Assembly: GCF_050948175.1 (NCBI RefSeq)
Contig: NW_027490093.1
Coordinates: 1,550,001-1,614,000, forward strand
Direction of reading: 5' to 3'
Source: Xylocopa sonorina
Taxonomy: Eukaryota > Arthropoda > Insecta > Hymenoptera > Apidae
DNA length: 64,000 bases
In this document: piece after piece, positions 1-11,128 of the stretch
Numbering within the stretch: the stretch's first letter is position 1
Layout of the letters: each line of letters opens with the position of its first letter
Program-made: the position numbers and the translations under genes
The notes under the pieces: model-generated
Seen by the model: only the letters and a program-made list of their open reading frames with translations
What the model was told of the DNA's origin: nothing
Database searches by the model: none

Positions 1-1645
1 GAACTCTATTTCCAGCATGGAAGTGTCGCATTTACATTCTTTTGAAGTGAATACGAGGTATACATAACACTTCGCAATGAATATTATATCTTATCATGAA
101 ACAGATACGGGATGCGATATCGCGTTTTAAGAAGCTATAGGACTCTATTGATTCGACACGCAGACATCTGGAAACGCTGTTTCCTAGCAAGGAACTGTGG
201 CATTTGCATTCTTTTGAAGTGTAGACGAGGTGTACGTATTACTTCGCAAAGAGTGTTATATCATATCATGAAGCATAGAAATGAGATGCGATATCGCGAT
301 TTACGATGCATTAGAAATCTACTGCTTCGATACGTAAACATCTGGAAACGCATTTCCTAGCAAGGATGTGTGGCATTTACATTCTTCTAAAGTGTAGACG
401 ATGTGTCAATAACACTTCGCAATGAATATAATATCTTATCATGAGCATAGTATCGAGATGCGATACCACGTTAAAAGAAGCATTAGAACTCTATTGCTTC
501 GATACGTAGACATCTGGATGAAATACTTCTAAGGAAGGAAGTGTGACATTTACTTTCATTTGAAGTGTAGACGAGGTACACATAACACTACGCAATGAAT
601 ATTGTATGTTATAATGAAGCATAGAAATGAGATGATATATCGTGTTCTAAGAAGCATTAGAACTCTATTGCTCGGATACGTAGACATCTGGAAACGTTAT
701 TCACTAGCAAGGAGGTGTGGCATTTACATTCATTTGAAGTGTAGGCGAGGTATACCTAACACTCCATAATGAATATTATATCTTACAATGAAACTCAGAA
801 ATGAGATTCGATATCGCGTTTTAAGGAGCAATAGAACTCTACTGCTTCGATTCGTAGATATCTAGAAACGCTAATTCCTAGCAAGCAAGTGTGGCATTTT
901 CATTCCTTTGACGTGCAGACGAGATATACGTAACACTTCGCAATGAATATTGTATCTGATCATGAAACATATAAACGAGATTCGATATCGGCTCCTAAGA
1001 ATCATTAGTACTATATTGCTTCGATTCGTAGACATCTGGAAACGCTATTTCCTAGCAAGGAAGTGTGGTGTTTACATTCTTTTGAAGTGTAGACGAGGTA
1101 TGCATAACACTTCGCAAAGGATATTATATCTTATCATGAAACATGGAAATGAGATGCGATATCGCGTCTCAAGGAGCATTAGAACTCTATTGCTACGATA
1201 CGCAGACATCTGCAATCCCTATTTCCTAGCAAGGAATTGTCGCATTTACATTCTTTTGAAGTAAATACGAGGTAGACATGACACTTCGCAATGAATATTT
1301 TATCTTATCATGAAACATAGAAATGGGATGCGATATCGTGTTTTTAGAAGCATTAGAAAACAATTGCTACGATACGTAAACATCTGCAAACGCCATTTCC
1401 TAGCAAGGACGTGTCGCATTTTCATTCTTTTAATGTGAATACGAGGTATACATGACACTCCACAATGAATATTATACCTTATCACGAAATATAGAAATGA
1501 GATATCGCGATTTAAGAAGCATTAGAAATCTATTGCTTCGGTACGTAGACATCTGCAAACGCTACCTCCTAGCAAGGAAGCGTCGCATTTACATTCTTAT
1601 GAAGTAAGTACAAGGTAAACATAACACTCCACAATGAGTATTATA
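1..1645 (+). repeat. Diverged satellite monomers, CTGGAAAC/GTGTAGACGAGG subtype
   Basis: About nine monomers with no obvious multi-monomer period inside the visible part. Up to about 1260 most share a set of diagnostic changes: CTGGAAAC in place of CTGCAAAC, TGTGGCATT in place of TGTCGCATT, and GTGTAGACGAGG after the GAA. The same combination returns at 28080-30288. The monomer around 880-980 (GACGTGCAGACGAGATATAC followed by ATATAAACGAGATT) is nearly the same as those at 28100-28200 and 29320-29420. After about 1260 the monomers shift to the more common GTGAATACGAGG type. No gene is present; the open frames at 112-360 and 950-1264 are satellite readthrough. Confidence 0.85.
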
Positions 1646-4606
1646 TCTTATCATGAAACATAGAAAGGAGATGCGACATCTCGTTTTAAGAAGCATTAGA
1701 ACTCCATTGTTTCGACACCTAGACATCTGGAAAAGCTATTTCCTAGCAAGGAAGTGTCGCATTTACATTCATTTGAAGTGAATACGAGCAATACATCAAT
1801 CTTTGCAATGTTTATATTATATCTTATCATGAAACATAGAAATGTGATGTGATATCGCGTTTTAAGAAGCATTAGAACTCTTTTGCTACGATACGTAGAC
1901 ATCTGCAAACGCTATTTCTTAGCAAGGGAGTGTCGCAGTTACATTCTTTTGAAGTGAATACGATGTTATGATAACACTCCACAATGAATATTATATCTTA
2001 TCATGGAACATAGGAATGAGATGCGATATGGCGTTTTGAGAAGCACTAGAACTCTAATGCTACGATACGTAGACATCTGCAAACGCTATTTCCTAGCAAG
2101 GAAGTGTCGCATTTACTTTCATTTGAAGCGAATACGAGGTATACATGACACTTTGCAATTAATATTGTACCTTATCATGAAACATAGAAATGAGATGCGA
2201 TATCGCGTTTTAAGAAGAATTAGAACTCTAATGCTACGATGCGTGGACACCTGCAAACGCTATTTCCTAGCATGGAAGTGTCGCATTTACATTCCCTTGA
2301 AGTGAATACGAGGTATACATGACACTTCGCATTGAATATTATATCTTATCATGAAACATAGAAATGAGCTGCGATATCGCGATTTAAGCAGCATTAGAAC
2401 TCTATTGCTTCGATACCTAGACATCTGCAAACGCTACTTCCTATCGAGGGAGTGTCGCATTTACATTCCTTTGAAGTGAATACGAGGTATACATGACACT
2501 TCGCAATGAATATTATATCTTATCATGAAACATAGAAATGGGATGCGATATCGCGTTTTGAGAAGCATTAGAAAACTAATGCTACGATACGTAGTCATCT
2601 GCAAACGCTATTTCCTAGCAAGGGAGTGTCGCATTTAAATTCTTTTGAAGTGAATACAAGGTTATGATAACACTCCGCAATGAATATTATATCTTATCAT
2701 GAAACATTGAAATGAGATGCGATATGGCGATTTAAGAAGCAGTAAATCTCTATTTCTTCGAAACGTAGACATCTGCCAACGCTATTTCCTAGCAAGGAAG
2801 TGACGCATTTACATTAATTTGAAGTGTATGCGAGGTATACAAGACACTTCGCAGTGAATATTATAACTTATCATGAAACATAGAAATGAGATGCGATATC
2901 GCGTTTTGAGAAGGATTAGAACACTAATGGTACGATATGTAGACATATGGAGACCCTATTTCCTAGCAAGGGAGTGTCGCATTTAAATTCTTTTGAAGTG
3001 AATACAAGGTTATGATAACACTCCGCAATGAATATTATATCTTATCATGAAACATTGAAATGAGATGCGATATGGCGAATTAAGAAGCAGTGAATCTCTA
3101 TTTCTTCGAAACGTACACATCTGCCAACGCTATTTCCTAGCAAGGAAGTGTCGCATTTACATTCATTTGAAGTGTATGCGAGGTATACAAGACACTTCGC
3201 AATGAATATTATATCTTATCATGAAACATAGAAATGAGATGCGATATCGCGATTTAAGCAGCATTAGAACACTATTGCTTCGATACGTAGATATCTGGAA
3301 ACGTAATTTCCTAGAAAGGGAGTGTTGCATTTACATTCATTTGAATTGCAGACGAGGAATACATAACACTTCGCAAAGAATATTGTATCTTATCATGAAA
3401 CATAGAAGTTAGATGCGGTATCGCGTTTTGAGAAGCAATAGAACTCCAATGCTACGATACGTAGACATCTGCAAACGCTATTTTCTAGCAAGGAAGTGTC
3501 GCATTTACATTCATTTGAAGTGTATGCTCGGTATACATAACACTTCGCTATGAATAATATATCTTATAATGAAACATAGAAATAAGATGCGATATCGCGT
3601 TTGAAGAAGCATTAGAACTCTATTGCTACGATACGCAGACATCTGCAATCCCTATTTCCTAGCAAGGAATTGTCGCATTTACATTCTTTTGAAGTAAATA
3701 CGAGGTAGACATGACACTTCGCAATGAATATTATATCTTATCATGAAACATAGGAATGAGATGCGATATCTCGTTTTAAGAAGCATTAGAAATCTATTGC
3801 TACGATACGTAGACATCTGCAAACGCTATTTTCTAGCAAGGAAGTGTCGCATTTACATTCTTTTGAAGTGAATGGGACGTGTACATAACACTGCACAATG
3901 AATATTATATCTTATCATGAAACATAGAAATGAGATGCGATAACTCGTTTTAAGAAGCATTAGAACTCTATTGCTTCGACACGTAGACATCTGGAAACGC
4001 TATTTTCTAGCAAGGAAGTGTCGCATTTACACTCATTTGAGTAGTATGCGAGGTATACATGACACTCCACTATGAATATTATATCTTATCATGAAACATA
4101 GAAATGAGATGCGATATCGCGTTTTAAGAAGCATTTAAGCTCTATTGCTTCGATATGTAGACATCTGAAAACGCTATTTCCTAGCAAGGATGTGTCGCAC
4201 ATTACATTCATTTGACGTGTATGCGAGGAATACACGACAATTCGCAATGAATATTATATGTTGTCATGAAACATAGAAATTAGGAGCGATATCGCGATTA
4301 AAGAAGAACTAATACCCCACTGCTTCGATACGAATACATCTGCAAACGCTACTTCCTAGCAAGGAAGTGCCGCATTTACATTATTTTGAAGTGAATACGA
4401 GGTATACATGACACTTCGCAGTGAATATTATATCTTATCATGAAACATAGAAATGAGTTGCGATATCTCGTTTTAAGAAGCATTAGAACTCTATTGTTTC
4501 GATACCTAGACATCTGGAAACGCTACTTCCTAGCAAGGAAGTGTCGCATTTACATTCATTTGTAGTGTATCCGAGGTATACATAACGCTTCGCAATGAAT
4601 ATTATT
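1646..4606 (+). repeat. Higher-order repeat A, copy 1 (17 monomers, 2,961 bp)
   Basis: From TCTTATCATG at 1646 the sequence matches 4607 onward at a constant offset of 2,961 bp, which is 17 x 174 plus 3. I count about ten single-base differences from copy 2, for example near 1797, 1807, 2173, 2275, 2290, 2403, 2449, 4263 and 4432. That is of the order of 99.6 percent identity, while monomers inside the unit differ from each other far more. Upstream of 1646 the match to the region before 4607 falls back to ordinary monomer-to-monomer similarity, so this is the left edge of the amplified block. Confidence 0.93.
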
Positions 4607-7567
4607 TCTTATCATGAAACATAGAAATGAGATGCGACATCTCGTTTTAAGAAGCATTAGAACTCCATTGTTTCGACACCTAGACATCTGGAAAAGCTAT
4701 TTCCTAGCAAGGAAGTGTCGCATTTACATTCATTTGAAGTGAATACGAGCAATACATGAATCTTTGCAATGTTAATATTATATCTTATCATGAAACATAG
4801 AAATGTGATGTGATATCGCGTTTTAAGAAGCATTAGAACTCTTTTGCTACGATACGTAGACATCTGCAAACGCTATTTCTTAGCAAGGGAGTGTCGCAGT
4901 TACATTCTTTTGAAGTGAATACGATGTTATGATAACACTCCACAATGAATATTATATCTTATCATGGAACATAGGAATGAGATGCGATATGGCGTTTTGA
5001 GAAGCACTAGAACTCTAATGCTACGATACGTAGACATCTGCAAACGCTATTTCCTAGCAAGGAAGTGTCGCATTTACTTTCATTTGAAGCGAATACGAGG
5101 TATACATGACACTTTGCAATTAATATTGTATCTTATCATGAAACATAGAAATGAGATGCGATATCGCGTTTTAAGAAGAATTAGAACTCTAATGCTACGA
5201 TGCGTGGACACCTGCAAACGCTATTTCCTAGCAAGGAAGTGTCGCATTTACATTCCTTTGAAGTGAATACGAGGTATACATGACACTTCGCATTGAATAT
5301 TATATCTTATCATGAAACATAGAAATGAGCTGCGATATCGCGATTTAAGCAGCATTAGAACTCAATTGCTTCGATACCTAGACATCTGCAAACGCTACTT
5401 CCTATCGAGGAAGTGTCGCATTTACATTCCTTTGAAGTGAATACGAGGTATACATGACACTTCGCAATGAATATTATATCTTATCATGAAACATAGAAAT
5501 GGGATGCGATATCGCGTTTTGAGAAGCATTAGAAAACTAATGCTACGATACGTAGTCATCTGCAAACGCTATTTCCTAGCAAGGGAGTGTCGCATTTAAA
5601 TTCTTTTGAAGTGAATACAAGGTTATGATAACACTCCGCAATGAATATTATATCTTATCATGAAACATTGAAATGAGATGCGATATGGCGATTTAAGAAG
5701 CAGTAAATCTCTATTTCTTCGAAACGTAGACATCTGCCAACGCTATTTCCTAGCAAGGAAGTGACGCATTTACATTAATTTGAAGTGTATGCGAGGTATA
5801 CAAGACACTTCGCAGTGAATATTATAACTTATCATGAAACATAGAAATGAGATGCGATATCGCGTTTTGAGAAGGATTAGAACACTAATGGTACGATATG
5901 TAGACATATGGAGACCCTATTTCCTAGCAAGGGAGTGTCGCATTTAAATTCTTTTGAAGTGAATACAAGGTTATGATAACACTCCGCAATGAATATTATA
6001 TCTTATCATGAAACATTGAAATGAGATGCGATATGGCGAATTAAGAAGCAGTGAATCTCTATTTCTTCGAAACGTACACATCTGCCAACGCTATTTCCTA
6101 GCAAGGAAGTGTCGCATTTACATTCATTTGAAGTGTATGCGAGGTATACAAGACACTTCGCAATGAATATTATATCTTATCATGAAACATAGAAATGAGA
6201 TGCGATATCGCGATTTAAGCAGCATTAGAACACTATTGCTTCGATACGTAGATATCTGGAAACGTAATTTCCTAGAAAGGGAGTGTTGCATTTACATTCA
6301 TTTGAATTGCAGACGAGGAATACATAACACTTCGCAAAGAATATTGTATCTTATCATGAAACATAGAAGTTAGATGCGGTATCGCGTTTTGAGAAGCAAT
6401 AGAACTCCAATGCTACGATACGTAGACATCTGCAAACGCTATTTTCTAGCAAGGAAGTGTCGCATTTACATTCATTTGAAGTGTATGCTCGGTATACATA
6501 ACACTTCGCTATGAATAATATATCTTATAATGAAACATAGAAATAAGATGCGATATCGCGTTTGAAGAAGCATTAGAACTCTATTGCTACGATACGCAGA
6601 CATCTGCAATCCCTATTTCCTAGCAAGGAATTGTCGCATTTACATTCTTTTGAAGTAAATACGAGGTAGACATGACACTTCGCAATGAATATTATATCTT
6701 ATCATGAAACATAGGAATGAGATGCGATATCTCGTTTTAAGAAGCATTAGAAATCTATTGCTACGATACGTAGACATCTGCAAACGCTATTTTCTAGCAA
6801 GGAAGTGTCGCATTTACATTCTTTTGAAGTGAATGGGACGTGTACATAACACTGCACAATGAATATTATATCTTATCATGAAACATAGAAATGAGATGCG
6901 ATAACTCGTTTTAAGAAGCATTAGAACTCTATTGCTTCGACACGTAGACATCTGGAAACGCTATTTTCTAGCAAGGAAGTGTCGCATTTACACTCATTTG
7001 AGTAGTATGCGAGGTATACATGACACTCCACTATGAATATTGTATCTTATCATGAAACATAGAAATGAGATGCGATATCGCGTTTTAAGAAGCATTTAAG
7101 CTCTATTGCTTCGATATGTAGACATCTGAAAACGCTATTTCCTAGCAAGGATGTGTCGCACATTACATTCATTTGACGTGTATGCGAGGAATACACGACA
7201 ATTCGCAATGAATATTATATGTTATCATGAAACATAGAAATTAGGAGCGATATCGCGATTAAAGAAGAACTAATACCCCACTGCTTCGATACGAATACAT
7301 CTGCAAACGCTACTTCCTAGCAAGGAAGTGCCGCATTTACATTATTTTGAAGTGAATACGAGGTATACATGACACTTCGCAATGAATATTATATCTTATC
7401 ATGAAACATAGAAATGAGTTGCGATATCTCGTTTTAAGAAGCATTAGAACTCTATTGTTTCGATACCTAGACATCTGGAAACGCTACTTCCTAGCAAGGA
7501 AGTGTCGCATTTACATTCATTTGTAGTGTATCCGAGGTATACATAACGCTTCGCAATGAATATTATT
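4607..7567 (+). repeat. Higher-order repeat A, copy 2 (17 monomers, 2,961 bp)
   Basis: Full copy at offset +2,961 from copy 1, followed directly by copy 3 at the same offset. Distinctive monomers that identify the unit include one with GATATGGCGATTTAAGAAGC and AGTAAATC near 5684, one with GAATACAAGGTTATGATAAC near 5615, and one with CACATTACATTC near 7158. Several of the few differences from copy 1 are shared with copy 3 (for example GTTAATATT near 4770 and 7731), so copies 2 and 3 are the closer pair. Confidence 0.93.
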
Positions 7568-8588
7568 TCTTATCATGAAACATAGAAATGAGATGCGACA
7601 TCTCGTTTTAAGAAGCATTAGAACTCCATTGTTTCGACACCTAGACATCTGGAAAAGCTATTTCCTAGCAAGGAAGTGTCGCATTTACATTCATTTGAAG
7701 TGAATACGAGCAATACATGAATCTTTGCAATGTTAATATTATATCTTATCATGAAACATAGAAATGTGATGTGATATCGCGTTTTAAGAAGCATTAGAAC
7801 TCTTTTGCTACGATACGTAGACATCTGCAAACGCTATTTCCTAGCAAGGAAGTGTCGCATTTACTTTCATTTGAAACAAATACGAGGTATACATGACACT
7901 TTGCAATTAATATTGTATCTTATCATGAAACATAGAAATGAGATGCGATATCGCGTTTTAAGAAGAATTAGAACTCTAATGCTACGATGCGTGGACACCT
8001 GCAAACGCTATTTCCTAGCAAGGAAGTGTCGCATTTACATTCCTTTGAAGTGAATACGAGGTATACATGACACTTCGCATTGAATATTATATCTTATCAT
8101 GAAACATAGAAATGAGCTGCGATATCGCGATTTAAGCAGCATTAGAACTCTATTGCTTCGATACCTAGACATCTGCAAACGCTACTTCCTATCGAGGAAG
8201 TGTCGCATTTACATTCCTTTGAAGTGAATACGAGGTATACATGACACTTCGCAATGAATATTATATCTTATCATGAAACATAGAAGTGGGATGCTATATC
8301 GCGTTTTGAGAAGCATTAGAAAACTAATGCTACGATACGTAGTCATCTGCAAACGCTATTTCCTAGCAAGGGAGTGTCGCATTTAAATTCTTTTGAAGTG
8401 AATACAAGGTTATGATAACACTCCGCAATGAATATTATATCTTATCATGAAACATTGAAATGAGATGCGATATGGCGATTTAAGAAGCAGTAAATCTCTA
8501 TTTCTTCGAAACGTAGACATCTGCCAACGCTATTTCCTAGCAAGGAAGTGACGCATTTACATTAATTTGAAGTGTATGCGAGGTATAC
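7568..8588 (+). repeat. Higher-order repeat A, copy 3 (partial, one monomer deleted)
   Basis: Begins at the same point of the unit as copies 1 and 2. Up to about 7838 it aligns at +2,961 from copy 2; after that it aligns at +2,785, so 176 bp (one monomer) is missing. The similarity ends near 8588, where copy 2 reads ATACAAGACACTTCGCAGTG but this copy reads ATACATGACACTTCGCAATG and then diverges. Only about 1,021 bp of the unit is present. Confidence 0.9.
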
Positions 8589-9577
8589 ATGACACTTCGC
8601 AATGAATATTATATCTTCTCACAGAACATAGAAATGAGATGCGATATCGCGTTTTAAGGAGTATTAGAACTGTATTGCTTCGATACGTTGAGATCTGCAA
8701 ACGCTATTTCCTGGCAAGGAATTGTCGCATTTACATTCCTTTGAAGTAAATACGAGGTATACATAACAGAGCACAATGAATATTATATCTTATCATGAAA
8801 CATAGAAATGAGTGGCGATATCACGATTTAAGAAGCATTAGAACCCTATTGCTTCGATACGGAGACATCTGCAAACGCTATTTCCTAGCAAGGAAGTGTC
8901 GCATTTACACTCATTTGATGTGTAGACGAGGAATACACAACACTTAGCAATGAATATTATAGCTTATCATGAAACATAGATATGAGATGCGATATCGCGT
9001 TTTAAGAAGCATTAGAACTCTACTGCTTCGATACGTAGACATCTGCAGACGCTATTTCCTAGAAAGGAAGTGTCGCATTTACATTCTTTTGAAGTGAATA
9101 CGTGGTATACATAAGACTCCACAATGAATATTATATCTTATCATGGAACATTGAAATGAGATGCGATATCGCGTTTTAAGGAGCATCGGAACTCTACTGC
9201 TTCGATACGTAGACATCTGCCAACGCTATTTCCTAGCAAAGATGTGTCGCATTTACATACTTTTGAAGTGAATACGAGGTATACATGACACTTTGCAATA
9301 AATATTATATCTTACCATGAAACATACAAATGGAATGCGATATCCCGTTTTATGATGCATTAGAACTCTGTTGCTTCGATACGTAGACATCTGTAAACGC
9401 TGGTTCCTAGCAAGGAAGTGAGGCATTTACATTCGTTTGATGTGTATCCGAGGTACTCACTGCAATTCGCAATGAATATTATATCTCATCATGAGACATA
9501 GAAATGAGATGCGATATCGCGTTTTGAGAAGCATTAGAACTCTACTGTTTCGATACGTAGATATCTGCAAACGCTAC
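8589..9577 (+). repeat. Diverged satellite monomers before the first insertion
   Basis: Five to six monomers with no high-identity partner noticed elsewhere in the window. The array breaks inside a monomer at ...CAAACGCTAC (9577). CTAC at 9574-9577 is the left copy of the target-site duplication of the following insertion. Confidence 0.85.
9574..9577. repeat. Left target-site duplication (CTAC) of LTR insertion 1
   Basis: CTAC directly before TGTGACGTC; the matching copy is at 11059-11062, directly after ACGTGACA. Joining the flanks at one CTAC restores an uninterrupted satellite monomer (AAACGCTACTTCCTAGC). Confidence 0.8.
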
Positions 9578-9670
9578 TGTGACGTCAGGCGTGCCGCCTG
9601 CCACCCTCTCAACGCACCACAGCAACCACCCTCACGCGCCTGCACCACCTGCAACACCCAGGCGCAACTC

Positions 9671-9910
9671 GCCGTCTCTCTCACTCCAGGGGACATACCC
9701 TCCGTCTCACTCGCACCCGCAGAGGTGATCGCCTTCTCCCTCGCTCCAAGGGCAACACATTCTGTCTCACTCGCACCGAGGACCTCGTGCGTCATCTCGC
9801 TCGCGCCAAGGACCATGTGCGCTGTCTCGCTCCCACTCAAGGTGCCATCCACCGTCTCACTCTTACCTGCAGGGAAACTCGCCCTCTCGCTCACTCCAGG
9901 GACGTACCAG
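9671..9910. repeat. 30-bp minisatellite, eight units, inside LTR 1
   Basis: Eight consecutive 30-bp units, each opening with a form of GTCTCACTCGCNCC. In the + frame they translate to eight 10-residue units of the pattern xVSLAPxxxx: AVSLTPGDIP, SVSLAPAEVI, AFSLAPRATH, SVSLAPRTSC, VISLAPRTMC, AVSLPLKVPS, TVSLLPAGKL, ALSLTPGTYQ. Because 30 is a multiple of three, the frame is kept through the block, and the opposite strand is also open. The related LTR at 30513-32112 has nothing comparable at this place, so the expansion arose in this lineage of the element. A coding role is not supported: the only available start codon lies in the satellite upstream of the insertion. Confidence 0.85.
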
Positions 9911-10545
9911 GTGAATCAACCTCTACGAGATCCGACGACGGGAACCCTCACCGTACAAAGGACTCTACGATTTCACCATCCCAGATCTGCCATGCTCAAA
10001 ATACTATTTCTAAGATTATTAATTAACATTATATATATACTCCTACATTCTAAGCTCTGTATTCCTAGCTCATAGAATTTACACGACACTACTTTATAAC
10101 GACACAAACAACACACATTTTACATTTAAGGCGTAATTTCTAATTTCATACTTGTATCTCTATATTCATAAGTTGCGCTAATTAAGTAACCCGCGACGCG
10201 CGAGATCGCGACCGCCTCAGCGGCACGCGCCGCTAACCCCACCACGCAACGCCGAGACCCCACTCGGGCGTCCACATACTCTCACCTACGTTCGCACACG
10301 ACCGAAGCGCTCCGAGAGTCGAGGAGGTCGCAGACGCATCTTGGGAGACACAGTCAGTCAGTACCATCAGTACGGTACAGTTCTATCTCGCCTTCGGGCA
10401 CTTCCAATTCCAAGTCTCTTCCAAGTCGCGCCTTAGGGCCGTCGCGCAGCCTCGATGAGGTTCCTAGTACTAAAGTCTTTGTTCTAATTCCTAATTCATA
10501 GTTAACCTAGTCTTAATACCTAGAAATAATTGTTCTTGTACTCTT

Positions 10546-10570
10546 TGATTTAGAATACACTTTATTATTT
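10546..10570 (-). promoter_or_regulatory. Possible polyadenylation-signal block of LTR 1 (minus strand)
   Basis: The stretch TTTAGAATACACTTTATTAT reads on the minus strand as AATAAAGTGTATTCTAAA. The same block is kept in the second LTR at 31304-31325, where AATAAA occurs twice on the minus strand. Conservation between two otherwise diverged LTRs favours a function, and an AATAAA signal would put element transcription on the minus strand. A plus-strand GGTAAG, also conserved (10888 and 31956), could argue the other way, so this is weak. Confidence 0.3.
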
Positions 10571-11058
10571 TTCTACCACATCAAGTTCTAGTTCATTCCA
10601 ACTCCATTTCTAAATTCAATTATATTTTAATACAAATTCTTCCAAGTTCGCAACAACTTGAGTGTTTATAAACGAACTCTTCGCGCCGAGAGGAAGAATT
10701 TAATCCATTATCTCGTGCGGAATACGTTGGTGAAACGCCAGAATTCTTCGTTCATCGACGGACGGCGACAATCATCGCAGCTCCACCGTCACAACGCCGA
10801 TTTCAGCCAGCCGTACGCCGACTACTCCCCCGAGAACGACCCTCGACGATCGCCACATCTGAAAGGAGAAGAGGGAAATCAGCGAAAGGTAAGTAAAATC
10901 CTTCCTTACACGCGTTCGCGATTGTTTACGGTGTCCGCGTCTTGCCAGAATCGACGAACCCGGTCATACGCGTTTTATACCGGACCGAATTCTCACCAAA
11001 AATGCTTGTGTCACTCAGCCTCCTGGGATACGAATAATTTGTTCGCCAGGACGTGACA

Positions 11059-11128
11059 CTACTTCCTAGCACGGAAGTGTCGCATTTACATTCATTTGAT
11101 GTGTATGCGAGGTATACATGCCACTTCG
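11059..11128 (+). repeat. Right target-site duplication and remainder of the interrupted satellite monomer
   Basis: CTAC at 11059-11062 is the right copy of the target-site duplication. Satellite then resumes in phase (TTCCTAGCACGGAAGTGTCGC) and runs into the next higher-order repeat block. Confidence 0.85.

Larger units (their letters stand above)
9578..11058. mobile_element. Solo LTR of a Ty3-like LTR retrotransposon (1,481 bp)
   Basis: A non-satellite block that begins TGTGACGTCAGG and ends GGACGTGACA, so it has the TG...CA ends of an LTR, with imperfect inverted tips (TGTGACGTC against TGTCACGTCC on the opposite strand). It is flanked by a 4-bp duplication CTAC (9574-9577 and 11059-11062), and the satellite resumes in phase as CTACTTCCTAGC. 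Four-base duplications are usual for Ty3 elements; BEL/Pao usually give five. No gag, pol, primer-binding site or second terminal repeat was seen, so I read it as a solo LTR left by LTR-LTR recombination. It is diverged but clearly related to the LTR at 30513-32112: shared blocks include GAGGAGGTCGC (10321), TTTAGAATA (10549), AAACGAACTC (10670), ATACGTTGGT (10722), AAAGGTAAG (10885) and GAACCCGGTC (near 10956). Alternative: a short non-autonomous element that is not an LTR. Transcriptional orientation is not settled. Confidence 0.78.

Noticed and set aside
1646..8588. HOR copies as an assembly artefact
   Set aside because: The copies carry distinct point differences and a one-monomer indel, and several blocks have different unit lengths (2,961, 2,952/2,779 and 2,348 bp). 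An artefact would more likely give identical copies. Long reads would be decisive.
9491..10075. 194-codon open frame across the left edge of the first LTR
   Set aside because: It starts in a satellite monomer and runs into the LTR minisatellite, so the start belongs to unrelated DNA. The open stretch is explained by the 30-bp periodicity.
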